A DNA stretch of 64,000 nucleotides from Hyperoplus lanceolatus (GCA_026929865.2 CM049410.1:22689501-22753500), one strand, 5' to 3'; counted from the first letter of the stretch, positions 21,761 through 36,420 are shown. The notes: generated by a model from the sequence alone, not told the origin. Numbers and translations are program-made.

Positions 21761-24095
21761 ATGCTATTACATATTAATGAGAACAGTGACTCCCAAAACT
21801 GATCCATCTCTTTGTTGGAAATTCTGCGGGTGAGCTCATGAGAAAAACTTTAAGCTTTTTTCAACTAATGCCCGATGAAAATTAAGTGTACAATTTTTTT
21901 GTTGCAATGGCGAGAGTCTTTACATAAGCACCAGTATCCTGTCAAAAGTCCATTTTTTTGCAACATACGGATATGTGTTACACATATCCTGCTTTCAGAG
22001 ACCGATGGGAAACCTGAGTTACAGAACTTTAGGGATCTGAAAGGACACCAATGGCAGTCGAGGAAGAACTCAGAATGATGTGAGAATCTTGTTCAGAAAA
22101 GAGGCTGCATGTTGGAAGCTGATTTCTACCAGAGCCAGATGTGTGCTTCTGGACAGACATAGCACAGTCCCAATAGGACCAGTCCCAGTCAAGTTCAGTC
22201 CAGTGGGATGTTGTTCATTGTCAGCCCCTTCTCAGACACATGGTGCATTCTCATTCATGTTTAATTACAGCTATAAGACAACGATGTGTTTCTGATTTAT
22301 TATCTTAACTCTATTAATTCACTGTGCAGTTCAGTGGATTGTGCAAGCCATTATCTATGTATATATGAACAGGAGGCTAGTACTGACTGGTAATATATGA
22401 CCTGTTTCTTATATGAGGCAATTAAAGATTATTTCTGATTAATTAGGTAATTATATTTATAATCGAATCTTAAATTTTTAATTGAATCTTTAATGTATCC
22501 AGAATCCTATCGTTCTGTCCTGTGAATACACTAAGGTTTCTTTGAAGAATTTTTCAATGCAATCTTGTAACCAAATTTGTTTATTCAGATCTATTCTAAA
22601 TTGATCCCTAAATTACAGATTTTATATTATCACAGTTTACCTTAGACGAGTCTGAAGAGTCTTGCAGCAAATATTCAGTCAATAAATCTTTGGTTTATGG
22701 GAGATTTGCTCTGAAGTGAAATGCTTCCGCAATTCTACACAGTGACCATGAGGTGGCACTGTGCTACAAAGAAAGAAAGCAGACAGGGGCAAGTAAAGAA
22801 AACTGTTGGATAACTTTAGAATCAATGTAACATAACTGATCAAGCAATGGTGCTGTAAAACTAATATTGTTACAGAAATCACTGTTTCGCATTATTCTTC
22901 ATGTTTCCTGTGCATTAATGTCATAATCCTTTGAAAATGTCTCGTTTATCAAAGCAGCAGATTTCATTTCATTTCAACCTAGATATTGTTATGAAATGTA
23001 TGATCTGGGTGTGCTGACATTGGCAATAATAATTACTACATAGTTTTTTTAGTTATTTTTTGTAACTACTCCATAGTTATGCATTACCTACTACACATGA
23101 TTTTTTTTTTCTTTTGGAACTACCGCTACCTAATATCACACTAAAACAGTAACTCCCACTGTGTGCATAAGTAACTAATCAATAGTGATTGAATCCCAGT
23201 AAAATAACTTTTCAATAACTATGTTGTTACTGAATAACTACATAGTAGTTACTATCTTGGGATGGTAGTTACTAAAAATAGATACAAAACAAAATAAAAA
23301 ACATATGTAGTAGGTAATGCATATCTATTTAGTAGTCACTACAATTTTGTGTACTTCATTGTTAAATGTTACCAAATAATTGTATGTAATTAATGATGAT
23401 AGGATTATTCATTACTATTAATTCATGTAGAGTAAATATGTGTCTTAAACTATCTGCAGGACCTGCAAATGTCAACACATCCCCTTCCTCTGAAACTGTA
23501 TAGTGCACCTTTAAATGAAAAACCTGATTGATGGGTCTTATCCAGAGTCCATTCACAAAGCGAGTTGCATGCAGTGATTTAAATGGTATAAGGTGAAAGG
23601 CTCTTTGTCTAATCTCTTCACCATCAAGCCCCTAACCCAGTGTTGTGTTCATTACAATCACCCAGGGTGCACTGGGCCCCGGCTAGCAGCTCTTTTACAG
23701 TTGTGTATTTCACCGGCTCTTTTTATTACCACCGACAGACAATTAAAGTCTACTGAACACACGCTCGCTGCCCGTCAGCAGCCCTGCACGCTCCATAAAA
23801 AGCATCTTTCTGTGAAAAATGAATGACCATTCCTTCACAGGGAGCAGATAGAAGCAGAAGAAAAACACAGTGATCACGCTTTTATTCAGAGCTCTATAAA
23901 AACTAGGGACCCCAAAAAATGCTGTGGTTTGACCTTGACACTGAGCCAACATGCATGGCTGCTGCTCTGTCCTCACACCTGAGCTGACACAACACGAAGA
24001 GAAAACTGAACTCCAGAATTACTTTTTCATGTTGAGAAGCTGAATAAAAGAAAGTTGTCTGCCCCTAAACGGATGTATCTACTGACGTGTTGTAT
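21761..24095. other. non-coding, no gene seen
   Basis: AT-rich. 23,030-23,350 is rich in alternating TAACTAC/GTAGTTA segments, suggesting a palindromic repeat. No coding exons. Confidence 0.4.
23388..23514. mobile_element. TTAA-ended MITE, right part
   Basis: The segment from ATGATGATAGGATTATTCA to TAGTGCACCTTTAA aligns with the right halves of 37,182-37,526 and 58,724-59,008. The left half is absent. Confidence 0.6.
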
Positions 24096-24101
24096 GAGTA
24101 C

Positions 24102-24245
24102 CAATACAATACATTACACCACATTACATTAAATCACATTACATTTCACTTGCGCTTTTTTCCAAAGCAACTTCTAAAAAGTGCATTCAACCATGAAAGC
24201 TGTTCTGAGTTTGTGCAGTATATTAGCTTCAAATAAACCATAAGT
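24102..24245 (-). mobile_element. LINE/SINE tail fragment
   Basis: ACATTACATT-type tail followed by CGCTTTTTTCCAAAGCAACTT and AAGTGCATTCAACC, a very common fish LINE 3' end. Confidence 0.6.
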
Positions 24246-24249
24246 GCCA

Positions 24250-25755
24250 CATGTAAGTCCTACATGTAATTTAGGTGTAAAATGTACTTGCAATTTTTAT
24301 CTTTTTTTCTTTCTCTTTTCAAGCGTCATCTTCTTAGCCAAGGTGCAGTCTGAATAGATGTGTTTGTGATGTATCTCAGTGCTCAATTCAAAGCACATGA
24401 GTGAGCCACATTGTTGGACTATGGTGACATGTTTTTTCATCCCCATCAACACACACACACACACATACAAACACACTCACACACACAACCAAAATTCCAC
24501 CTCGTGAATCTAAAGGTGTTGTAAAGAGTTTGAATCTAGAATCTATCATAATTGCAAAAGTTTAATTAAATTTAATTCAAACATTTCAGTTTATTTTCTC
24601 TCATGGCACTCCAGCTTCATTTGACCTTGTATTTGTTTCCATCTGAGTGTATGCTGCCTCTGTATGTGTCTGCTGCTGTGTTTCTTGGACAGTTTTCTCT
24701 TGGAAAAGTATTTTATTCTCAATGAGACTTACTTGGTTAAATAAAGGTTGTACTAATATACAGAAAGAACAGGTATTTGGCCATAAGCCGGGTGTTGGAC
24801 AAACAAAAGATGATGTAAGGTTAATGTTAAATATATAACACATTCTTCCTGGATTCAAGAATTATTGTCTGTGCCAACTTTCGTGGGAAACATTCATAAT
24901 GTATGACTGTAAATGGTGTTCATGTTGGTGTGACTCTCCACAGTCACTTGGCCTGTTGTGAGAACCATAGATAGTATATAAAAGAGGTTAGAACCCTTCT
25001 ATTCCCATGTGTCAGATGCAGTTCATTGTAGAGAACACTAGATGGAGAAAGAGAGCTGAACACTTCAATCCTTTCTCTCTTTTCTCCCTATGATCAGTAT
25101 GAATCCTTGTCAGCAAGACTCAATCCTTGTAACCCATTGTGTCCCGCCTAGTTTTAACAGAACATCCTGCAATGTATGTCATGTGTATGGCCGAGATGAA
25201 TATACGGTATGTATTTCAGTTACAGTAGGCTACTCAATGATTGATTTTGAAAAAAATCTTCTTCTTGTTATTTGTGGTGTTGACATCATGTGTAGTTAGT
25301 TTAAATGCCATGAGTATTATACCACTGATGCACTCCCTCTCCCCCAAAAAAATAGGGTTAGGGTTAACTATACCTCTCTATATACCTGTTTTATGTTTAT
25401 CATCTATGTCCTTTTTTTCTGCAGTCTCTTTTCAGTTCTTGTATGGATTCATTAAGCCAGGGTTGCAGTGGTTTATACAATTTTGTGAATAACTCAGTGT
25501 GTGGATGGGAACATTATCTGAAGGTAAACGATATACGAGTAGACAAACGATCCATCTACCATCAGAAACCCTGACCATATATGACTGATGGCCAATGTAC
25601 TCATACATTATAAATAGATATTGATTATGACTTAGCTGACCCTCTACTTTATTTGTGCCTAAAAATAAACCAACCTCTGGAGAGATGTTGCTAATATTAA
25701 ATATTGTTATATTTGGGTTTTAACATTGAGTACACCCAAGAATGAGCTAATATCT
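24250..25755. other. non-coding, no gene seen
   Basis: No coding exon could be supported. A TATATAAAAG sequence at about 24,975 has no downstream gene I can recognise. Confidence 0.4.
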
Positions 25756-25876
<121 letters not shown>

Positions 25877-25999
25877 CATTTTACTGCTGTGTGATGTATG
25901 GCAGGCTCCTAAAGATTTAACCAAGGCCATTTGCTGAGGCCGCCTCACAGAACGTCTCATAATCTCCAGCTCATCCACATCTGACAAACTGACAGAGTG

Positions 26000-26910
26000 T
26001 TATGTGTATAAGGGGCTGTGTTTATAATATATATTCTCTGCATGGAAGGGATGTCGACAGGTCATTTGTTCATTTCATGGTGCCACACTAGCCTGCTCAT
26101 ACTAAATAACCAATAGAATAATATGTAGATAATACCCCCCCCCCCCCCAAAGTGGATCCCTTTTTAGTGTAATCTGATCTTTAAAAATATATAAATAATA
26201 ATAATCTATCATTGTTTCCAGCGACATGCTCTTTCCCGGACAATGTTTACAGTGTAGACAGGAGAAAAAAAGAATGTAAACATAATTAAGATAAGTCAAA
26301 TAAAACAAAGAAACACAAAGTAACAAGCAAGAATATATTATAATCCAAAAATGAATTATACATTTATTTAAATATCTGTATCTGTATTTCAATGTATTGA
26401 ACATGTATTCAAAGCCCTGAAATCCTGGGCCATGCAGGGGCCTTACAATGTGGCCAGTCGGGAGGCTTTCTTTTGCCCGTCTGTAAACATTTGACAAATA
26501 AATCTGCTTTTGGTTGTTAGGAAGAGATACTGCTGGTCATGGTTTGACTGTTGGAAACACAACCAGGCACCTTGACAGACAACGTCCCCCTAACTTTAGA
26601 CTCCCTAATGGGTCAAACTGGTGATCAAGCTGTTTTTAACTGTTGAAGTTAGTTTGAACATCATTACAAATGTTTTAACCCCTCGTCAAAACCAACAGTC
26701 ACTCTTATTTACTTGCTCAGTTCAGTTGTCCTGGATGGGTAAACACAGTTTGTCTCTGAGTTTTGTAATGCTTTAACTACAAACGTTCCCTTTAGCTTTT
26801 AACTTTAATCAATGGAGTACTGTCTCAGCTGATAACACCAGATTGTCGCCATTTCTTCTTTCATTTTCACTTATTTGAATTTACAGCAATGTGTTTTTTA
26901 GACGGACAGA
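26000..26910. other. non-coding, no gene seen
   Basis: AT-rich with a poly-C run at 26,136-26,148. Confidence 0.4.
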
Positions 26911-26919
26911 CACACAGAC

Positions 26920-27245
<326 letters not shown>

Positions 27246-27299
27246 ATGCGTGAGTGTGAGTTGGCACAGTCTGTTAGACATGAACTTGAAATAATGTGA

Positions 27300-29690
27300 A
27301 CCTGGCTCATGTGTGATATATTATGAGTTTCATCCATGCTAATATGGAGTGAGTCAATGTAAATAAAGTCAAAGTATAAATATATTAAATAATCTGGTTA
27401 TATGCGCATTAAAAGCTTGTCATATACAGGATTGTGGAAATACGTTAAGTTTAGAAAATACAAGCTTAGAGAAATGGAAAATAGTTATCTTGGAAGTATT
27501 TGAAAAAACTATGAGTTTGATTTTGTTTATTTTTGAAAGTTAAAAATATAGCAGACCTAATGAAAAAAAATGTGAAGAACAGTAAAAAAAAATGTCCCCT
27601 ACTTAAATACTTAAATAATATTACAAAACAATATTCACACTGTTGAAGAAACTATATACACATATAGATGTTTTGTTTGCGTGTGAATGAGTTAGAGAGT
27701 TCCATTACCGAGGGCTACAGATGAATGACTATGTGTGATATTATGAATGAGTCAGTAACAACATTTGGAAAATGAAACACAATTAAATGAACATAGTGAC
27801 CAAGCCTTAATGTAACATGTTGGTAGGACCAGAGAGAACATTCAGTTTATACAGTCAGGGAAACCTTCCATCGCACCAGTTCAAACAACAAGTCAATATT
27901 TACACTTGGCCTTTTTCACTCAACATTTAAAGATTTGAAGAAGAATTTAAAGACATTGAAGACATGCAGTGGATATATCTCTTAAAAATGCAGCTCATGT
28001 TATCCTCTGAAAGGTTTGCAGAATATCATTATTATGATATCTCATACTTTCAGATGATACTAATTATTACTATATTATTACTAAGCTGAACTATATATTG
28101 GTTTTTACATTGAATCTTCACAAAACGTATAGATTTGTTTGCGCCATCTTTATGGACCTGGAATTATGCCCCACCCATCCACTGCCTTTTCTCATACTGT
28201 AGTTATGATACATGACATCATCAAACCCCGTATTTGGTTATTGTATTGATGGTGAGCCCTTAGGCGTTGAATAACACATGTTATGTGTTTAGTTTAATTT
28301 GGTACCAGACATCAGTGAAACTAACAACTAGGAACTAGAAGCGTAAGACATGGAGCCATGAAATGTCCACTCGCCTTCAAAGCAGCTTTGGAGTTAAGCC
28401 CTGACACACTCAGTTATGAAATGATCGTATGTTTTTTTTTTTTTTGCATCATGTAACTCTTTCAAATCTTGAGCGATTTTGACCAATCATAACCAGTCAA
28501 ATTCCGTTTTTCTACATTTCATACTTAAAATGTGAAACTATTTCTACAGTTTTACTAATACTTAAATATTACGATTTTGAATGTTTCTCCTTAATAAAGA
28601 GCTGATTCACTCTTTTTCAAGCTATCTATCAAGTCTCACAGCATTATTGATGATTTAAGCTTCATTCGGACATCTGAATATTCCAAATCTTTAATACGTT
28701 GTGTGGTGTCTTACTCAACAATTCAATCCATTTTATACTAATTAGACTATTTTGCACGTTTCCATGTCTTCATTTCTCCTACACCTGTCTCTTCATACAA
28801 ATTCAAGACCAATATGTAGTTTTGCTCCCAGCCTATTGAAAGACATGTTAACTCTTTTTCAAGCTGTTACAAGACTTCATTTATAATTCAGAATTCAACA
28901 TTCAAACTTCAAAATATTTAAATTTTTTCATACACTGTAGGTATCATTTAACTATATTAAACCATATTCATATAATTGGACGATTTCCGACTTCATAAAT
29001 CTTCATACTCCTTCAGTAATCAGCGTCAGCTTTTCAGCGTTGACGTGCATTTTCTAACAGTAAATGCATTTCCTTGTTCTAAATGTAATCTACCTGTCTG
29101 CTACATCACTTTCTAAGTTTACAGTTTCCCTTAATGTACTCTCTGCACTGCTGTACTTTCCACAAATCCAAACATACTGGATTCATTACATATTCATTCA
29201 TTTTCATTTCTTGTTTTTAGCTGTTCCTACTACTTTGTTATTTGACTTTCAGTAGTGTAGTGCATGGGGGAGGACACTTAAGCCCACATGTTTTTCTGCA
29301 CAGCTGTTTTGTATTATTGTTTTACGTCATGGCTTCTGTCCAAATGGAGCAACTTAATGAACTATACTAATTAAGGTTTGCCCACTTGTTACATGATAAA
29401 CCTGAATTATGTCCAACATGAGTCGGGGCAAATGAGGGAGAAAATCAGCCTGGTTTGAACCTCACGGTGTGAACACCCTGGAACAGCAACATGCCTTCAC
29501 CTCTCTGCTAAACAAACAGCTTACACACTCATGTGTATAAGGTCAACTTCATTGTAGATGGCTGTAAAAAAAAATCTCACCGATGACATGTACATTGACT
29601 GAAGCCAGAACATTCGGTTGTTTGAACTTACCTCAGCTTTGTTAGAAGATGACCAGCCCCGTTTTCTCTTGCCTCCTGCTCATTGTAGAC
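27300..29690. other. AT-rich non-coding with two related ~250-bp blocks
   Basis: CTCTTTTTCAAGCTAT at about 28,609 and CTCTTTTTCAAGCTGT at about 28,851 begin similar text (CAAGTCTCA / CAAGACTTCA), suggesting a degenerate tandem repeat of about 240 bp. No gene. Confidence 0.45.
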
Positions 29691-29693
29691 AGT

Positions 29694-29697
<4 letters not shown>

Positions 29698-29728
<31 letters not shown>
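29698..29728. repeat. short (GT)n
   Basis: About 15 GT units. Confidence 0.95.
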
Positions 29729-29730
<2 letters not shown>

Positions 29731-30010
29731 CAGCCCTACAGCCCTCATTCTAACCCTCAACACCATGTTCTACCCTCAACACCATGTTCCATCAGCCTTC
29801 ACAACAGTGTCCTCAATGAGCACAGATATAGCAGGAAGCAAACATGTTGATAAAAATGAGCATTCTTCTTCTTTATCCTCAGAACCAATCAGAGTAGGGT
29901 GTCACAATTTGAAATTACTGCTAAAAACCCAACAAAGGCAGAGTTGAAGGATAACGGGCTATAGACTGGGATCAGATCAGCTTGGAGGATGGGCCGTTCC
30001 AACCTATACA

Positions 30011-31033
30011 CTAAGGGTGTATTCACACATGCTGTGTTTAGTTCGGTTGAAACAAACTCAGGTGCACTTCCACCTTCGGTGCGCATCTTTCAGACAGGTG
30101 TGAATATAGCAATCGCACTCGGGGGCGGACCAAACAAACGCTCCGAGACCCAGCTGAAGAGGTGGTCTCGATGCGCTTCAAAACGCACTCTGCTGCAGTT
30201 CGTTTGTGGTGTGAATTTGGCCGGACTCAATCCGACCCAATTGCAGGAAGCACTGCGCCTTTTCTTTCTTTTCTTTTTTAATAAATCGCCATCAGCTTCA
30301 CATTATGGGAAAGTGTTGTTGTCGCCATTGTTAGGAAGATTAGTTGTGGTTCGACCGGGAGCCCCGAGCGAAAATATTACATTTGATAATGACGCGTGCG
30401 GATCAGCGATCAGATGGAGAGGAGCGTCTCCCGTAGCCTACAGTGCCAACAGGTTCACGCTGTGCTTTGCATGAAGTGTGTGTTTTCATTGTTCTTCCCA
30501 ACGGGACCGTCAATACTGTCCCCGTGTCAGTTTGGTGCTGAACTGCGCCGAACTGACACCCAGCTGATACACAGCTTAATCAGCTGTGTTTCAGTTTGAG
30601 CCTATTCTTCATGCGAGTCGCGCGTCCAGCAGCAAAAATACAGTAAAAAATATGTTTCACATCGTAGGCTAGAAGCCACATAACGTGGCATTGTCATAGG
30701 GCTACATATTATAAACATATGAAACAACAATGATTTGATGTTTTTCCTCTTTATTTATAGGTTAGATGTAGGCATTTTTATTATTTTTAACCCCATATTA
30801 TATCAATGATAAATTTGCAGTTTTTACTTCGTTCTTCCTGCTTCTCTCCACCCCAGAATGTCTGTCCAATGAATGAATGACCTTAGATCACGTGTGGTTT
30901 TGCTTCGTAATGCTGGTTCACTTGCAAAGGGGCAATATGAAAGTGGACCACACCAAAAAAAAAAATCTAAATTCTATTTGGTCTGGACCAAAGCAAGTGA
31001 ACTAACGGACTTTCCATGTGTGAATACACCCTA
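30011..31033. mobile_element. 1-kb non-autonomous TIR element
   Basis: AGGGTGTATTCACACATG at 30,014-30,031 and its inverse CATGTGTGAATACACCCT at 31,015-31,032 are 18-bp perfect inverted repeats. The interior has the GGTGGTCTCG and GGACCAAA motifs common to fish elements of this type, plus about 600 bp of AT-rich filler. The long frame across its left part lacks protein features and is judged fortuitous. Flanking duplication is not clear. Confidence 0.75.
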
Positions 31034-31298
31034 ACACACACAGCCCACCCCTCATCCAGTACTGTTGCTATGCCATCCCACAATGCAAACACACCTCTGT
31101 CCAAAAGAATATGGCCCCAGCAACTATCAGCAACACAACTAGTTCAATGTCACATTTTAACCGTTGGCTTCAGGATATTCAGGGCCGTACAAGAGGTCCT
31201 ACCATTTCTTCCTATCATAATCCAATAGAAAGTCTAATTGAACAGTGTAATTATTCACTTAATTTATATTTATTTAATTAAAGTGGGTTGGGAATGTT

Positions 31299-31475
31299 TT
31301 GGTAACACTTTATAAGAACAACATGAATTACCCTTCAGTTAATGCTATAATGCATTCACTTACTGTTAATGCTTAGTTATTAACGGTTTGTTCATGCCTG
31401 GTCAAGCATTAACTACTCATAGTTAGCTCACCATTAACTAAACTGTTCATTCCTGTACGCTTCATATCAAGTGTT
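31299..31475. repeat. GGTAACACTTTATAA-type repeat
   Basis: Starts GGTAACACTTTATAAGAAC, related to the terminus of the long-arm element at 57,395-57,413 (GGTAACGCTTTATATTAAGG in reverse). TTAATGC and TTAACTA motifs recur at short intervals. Confidence 0.5.
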
Positions 31476-31479
31476 TCTG

Positions 31480-32865
31480 TTGTTTTTGGTTTGCTGTTGG
31501 CTTTTCTTTCAGCTGTGAAATGCAAGTTTGTCAGGGATAGGTAAATTAATCTGGTGTTTTAATATTTTTGATTTTTTTTTTTTCCTATGTTGAATTTAAA
31601 TGGCCCGGTCAGAGCAGTGGATATATTAAAACGCTTTCCTGTTATCAACAGAAAACGATTTATTAATCATTCCAAATATTCCAAATGTCACGGTATTGTT
31701 TTACTTCATAACATTACGTTAAATGATTTTGGCATTGCAGCTAGTATTTTTTTACCTGATTAAATAAAGGATATATTGGTTGACTGTGAGAAAGAAACTC
31801 TTGATCTGAATATACATCTGACATCATGAATACGGCAGATTTTTAAACTTCTTTTAATGTAAGAAAGCAATGAATCTTATCAGTTCATCACTGTACGGTA
31901 ATAATGTAAAACAATATTTCGAATGTTTCTATTTGTACCTCCATAATGTTAAATGATTTTCATTTAGTATTCCTGAGAATTGTAAATTAATCAAAAAAAT
32001 ATTTCGCTTCCCAACATACTGAATTTTGTATTTCAGACTGTGTATTGGCCTATTACCTTTTGTATCATGTTTATCCTACATGTCATTTCCACTATTAATT
32101 TTTTTAATGGTTAGTTTTCCTTTTCTTTTCTATTTTTTGACAGGACTGCATTTGTGCACATTTGATTAAATATTATTTGCAATCTGATATGGTTGGGAAA
32201 AGTTGAAAACAATAATTGTTTTCATTAAATCTAATGGAATCGAATCAATTCCTACATGACTGATGCCGTAAGTATTTGATCTTTCTTGGTGCACTGCACA
32301 TTACTCCTCCACAATGTGTTCTATCACTTCTGAGAGAATAATGGATTGGAAAGTTCCTTAGGTCTGTTATATAGTCGTGTTGGGAAGTGGGTAGAGGGTC
32401 TCTTGGTGATTTGGCTGAGATGATTAGATAGAGTTCATTAATATACAGTAATTTACCACACTGTAGGCCTCCATCCGCGCAATTCAAATCTGCCCAATGG
32501 GGGAAAATATAGTCCCATTGAGATGTACAGCTCCAAAAATGTTTTGTCGAAATACTCTTCCCAACAACGTCAAGAATTAATTTCCATGTTCACACAGTTT
32601 TCTCGATTTTCTGTATTTTTCAATATATTCAAATCTGAGACCAACATTCCAAAACAAATTTCTATATCTTATCAGCTTTGTAACAATGGGTATATCTAAT
32701 GTAATTCTATGTGATTCTCTTTGTTACGTAACAAAATGTAAACGACCACAGTAGCAGTAGTAGAGTTTGTGTTTGTGTGTAGATGCCTTTTGGGTAATGT
32801 GAGAATTATTGTGTTGTTTTAGGTGTTGGTGTGAGCCACTGCCGGTATTTGCTGTCTCTCACTCA
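31480..32865. other. AT-rich non-coding, no gene seen
   Basis: No coding exon, RNA gene or repeat termini recognised. Confidence 0.4.
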
Positions 32866-32868
32866 CCA

Positions 32869-33175
32869 TTAAAGGGATAGTTCAGTATTTTTTAGTGGCG
32901 TTGAATAAGGTACTTAGGCATAGTTAGTGTGTTTCCTTATGGAGATGGCGGTCAGCGCAGTCATTTTAAGGAGTTTTGGGAGAGACATGTTTCTCCGTAC
33001 ATATAAATGCTTACCTAAAAGATAAATATCTTTTCAATTGTACGCTTAAATGTAGGATTTTTTCATTGCTTATTTGCGGACTGATACAGTGCAGTGCACC
33101 GGAGCGAGTTGGCATAGTAATACATGGCTGAACTAGTATGCTCTGACACGCCCAAAGTTACATGGTGCACCTTTA
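32869..33175. mobile_element. MITE of the TTAAAGGGATAGTTCAG family
   Basis: Left end ATTAAAGGGATAGTTCAGTA and right end GTGCACCTTTAAT. Internal CCTTATGGAGATGGCGGTCA aligns with 12,070-12,300 and with a fragment at about 55,355. Confidence 0.6.
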
Positions 33176-33438
33176 ATTCCTACGGCAAATAGATTGCAAA
33201 TCAACAGTGTGATTAAACGTTGCATACACAGTATATTGCATGGCCTCTGGTCAACTGATGAAATATGAATTGAATACAGTTTTAAATGTGAAAGAAATCA
33301 AAATAAATGTTTCTGGGTGTTTCTCAGATCAGAATGGATCAACCGTGTTCCCCGTAGAGCATTTGACACAAGACTTAGTGAGTCTGCCAAGCGCTGCATT
33401 TATTACACTATATGATGTCATAGCCCTCCCGCCAATCA

Positions 33439-33440
<2 letters not shown>

Positions 33441-33502
<62 letters not shown>

Positions 33503-33573
33503 CTTTGTTGGAGGCCTGTCCATCTGCATAATGTGTTTACAGTCGTTTCCTTTTCTTCCGGAGTTGTTAAAAG

Positions 33574-33672
<99 letters not shown>

Positions 33673-33686
33673 GAACCAGAATAAGA
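33441..33686. repeat. two (CA)n arrays, second with (CTA)n and fixed flank
   Basis: (CA)n at 33,441-33,500 and 33,574-33,628, then about 15 CTA units ending in TGAACCAGAATAAGA. The second array is the inverse of the composite at 4,216-4,402. Confidence 0.93.
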
Positions 33687-34146
33687 CTGAATAAAAATGA
33701 GCAAAATGACACATTTGCATTTAACAGTTTCTGTCAGTTTCTGTCCACCCTGCCTCTCAGGATTTCAAACGTAGGGAGTTCTTTAACGGAGCATTCAGTG
33801 TCCTCTGAACCTTCCAAGCAATTCTTTTATATCCATTCATCTCATTTTGTCTTCACTTTATACTGCATGGACACAAAATGTCAAGTGGCTCGCTATGTAG
33901 CTTTTTTTTCTTTAAATGGACGTATTCAAAGATGTGAAGCCTACACATTCATTTGAAAGAGCTTGTGTTAAAAACAGGATTGTTCACCCTAGTGTCCATT
34001 TCTCCGCCCTTGTGCCCCCCTCCCCTAGGCCATTCCAGACCAGACAGGGGCCAGACTACTAACTGTTTACAAGCTGTCCGTCTGTCTCAAGTTCAACTGC
34101 AATGTCCAAACCTGGGAAACAAAAAGACAGTCCGCAATGCGCACGG

Positions 34147-34356
34147 AGGAGGAGGAGGAGGAGGAGGAGGAGGAGGAGGAGGAGGAGGAGGAGGAGGAGG
34201 GGTGGAGAGGGTAGGTGGTAAAAACGGTAGGCAAAGAGAGAGGGAGTGGTTGTGTGTGTGTGTGGGGGGGGGGGGTCTATTGGACATGAACTTGAGACAG
34301 AAAAGTGAGCCTCAGTCCTGCATTCCTGAGTTGAACGCGTATAGTATACTCTGGGG

Positions 34357-34434
<78 letters not shown>
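34147..34434. repeat. (GGA)n, G-run and (GT)n cluster
   Basis: (GGA)n at 34,147-34,200, GT/G-run at 34,250-34,275, (GT)n at 34,359-34,434. A (AGAAT)n stretch follows at 34,465-34,488. Confidence 0.95.
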
Positions 34435-34435
<1 letters not shown>

Positions 34436-34665
34436 TTCGGCTCCCGTTGTCTTATGAACAATCATAGAATAGAATAGAATAGAATAGAAAACTTAATGGG
34501 ATAACATATTAAGATTCTTATTTCTACACTATTAAGGGTACAAGCTGGATGATGCCGAACAGGAGGGAAATGTGATTTAAGGTGGAACATGCACTGCAGC
34601 CCTCAGTCCGTCTTCTTTTTCAGTGTTCTGTAGTGTACGGTTGGCATGAAGTACACACATGCACG

Positions 34666-34699
<34 letters not shown>
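34666..34699. repeat. short (CA)n
   Basis: About 15 CA units. Confidence 0.95.
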
Positions 34700-34702
<3 letters not shown>

Positions 34703-35048
34703 CGTGATTGGTTCTCCTGTGTATATTCCGAGCACTGATTGGTGCTTTATAAACAGAACCTCAGAAATTGGCTGAAGAATGCCTCAAAGATCTTTTTTTT
34801 TAAAGACACGACAATAATGAAAAAAAATGATTTACTGACTCACAGCTCTCCTCCCAGACTGAATGAAGTCTACCTATCCAGATGGCTTTGTGCCAGTTGA
34901 TATCAGCCAATCACAGCCTTGTAATGGGATCACTTGTGCTGCAGATTTATTCAACTTTGATATTTATATACTTTTAGGCTACTTAGAGCACAAACTTAGC
35001 TGTTGGACAAATCCTTGACATACAAACATGCAACGAGCTCTCAGTCTT

Positions 35049-35163
<115 letters not shown>

Positions 35164-35469
35164 CAGCTGTCTGTGGGCAGGAATGTAAAGTGCTCTGCGT
35201 CTATTCACTCTGTTTTAACTACCGCAGCAGGTCAAAGCAAGACCTCTGCTTCCGTTCTGTTGACATTTGTGAATAGTCTTTTTATTGATTGATTTTCACG
35301 AGGTTTAAACGTAGAATTAAAGAAAACTTCTCAACATTGTTTTTTCTATCATTAATATTTATTTAGTTTCATTGCTCTCTTAAATATTAAAAGAATGACC
35401 TGGTTTATCTGGGAGCAGTGAGGCCTGACCTTTGACATCCTCTGTAGTGTACCTTTAGCTTTGGCGGTT

Positions 35470-35473
<4 letters not shown>

Positions 35474-35559
<86 letters not shown>

Positions 35560-35579
35560 TATGTTTGTCTGTGTGTGTA
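35474..35579. repeat. (GT)n microsatellite
   Basis: About 42 units with a degenerate right end. Confidence 0.97.
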
Positions 35580-35647
35580 GCTGAATTTGCAGCTGTTGTG
35601 CTAAGAGGAGTAAGCCGTTGTCAGACTATTTTTATACATGTTTTTTC

Positions 35648-35993
35648 TTAAAGATGGATTTAGCACTTCTGCTTGTTTGTCGACTTGAGAAAATCACTTT
35701 TTTGTCAAAATCAGTGAATATCTCCTCATGATACGACTACCTGTCAGTACTGTGTGTGCGCTGAAGTAAAAATGCCTTTAGGCTCTGTAAACAGGTATGT
35801 AAACAAGAGGGGGGGGGGGGCAACCGTAGCAAGCAACGCCCGTTTACAGATTCCAGGCTGTGTTTTAACACCAGATTTGTTTCAGCGCACACACAGTACT
35901 GTCCGTAGCAGAAAGTGAGGAGATATTCACTGATTTTGACAAAAAGTGATTTTGACGACAAACATTCTCCATCATCGCTGACTCCACCTTTAG
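35648..35993. mobile_element. MITE, AATCACTTTTTGTCAAAATC family
   Basis: The left inner part (TTTGTCGACTT, AAAATCACTTTTTTGTC) is inverted at the right (GACAAAAAGTGATTTTGACG, CTGACTCCACCTTTA). Same family as 49,416-49,726. AGATGGATT occurs at both ends (35,651 and 35,992) and may be a 9-bp duplication, which would make the left terminus degenerate. Confidence 0.65.
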
Positions 35994-36391
35994 ATGGATT
36001 CTCATTATGGTAACCTTTATGTTCATTTCTGATTCTCACACATACACATACTTCAAATAAGACTTTTCACTTGTATTAAAAATAAAAATAGATTCCATTA
36101 TTACTGGTCCGATGGTTAGGCCTATATTAAATAAAAATGAATATGCAATGTTAGAATCACGCAAACAAAATTAATAGAAAATATGTGCATGTGTGAGAAT
36201 GAAGGAGTTGGGTGGTGCGGCCTCTTTTTCATCACGGTGGTATTTGGACTAAAGGGTAAAATGAGCTTTATGAGCTTCGGGGCTTCCGTCAGTATTGTTG
36301 CTTTTAAAGGAAGACAGAGACGGCGCAGTAAAGAGAGTCAACAGGCTAACAGAGCACACCACCGTTTGTCAAGTTCAATGTTAATGTTTAA

Positions 36392-36420
36392 CACACACAC
36401 ACACACACACACACACAGAG

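Noticed and set aside
24975..24984. TATA box TATATAAAAG
   Set aside because: No downstream gene, and such A/T strings are frequent in this AT-rich DNA.
29989..30474. 161-residue frame
   Set aside because: Lies across the end of a TIR element, starts outside it and has no recognisable protein motifs.
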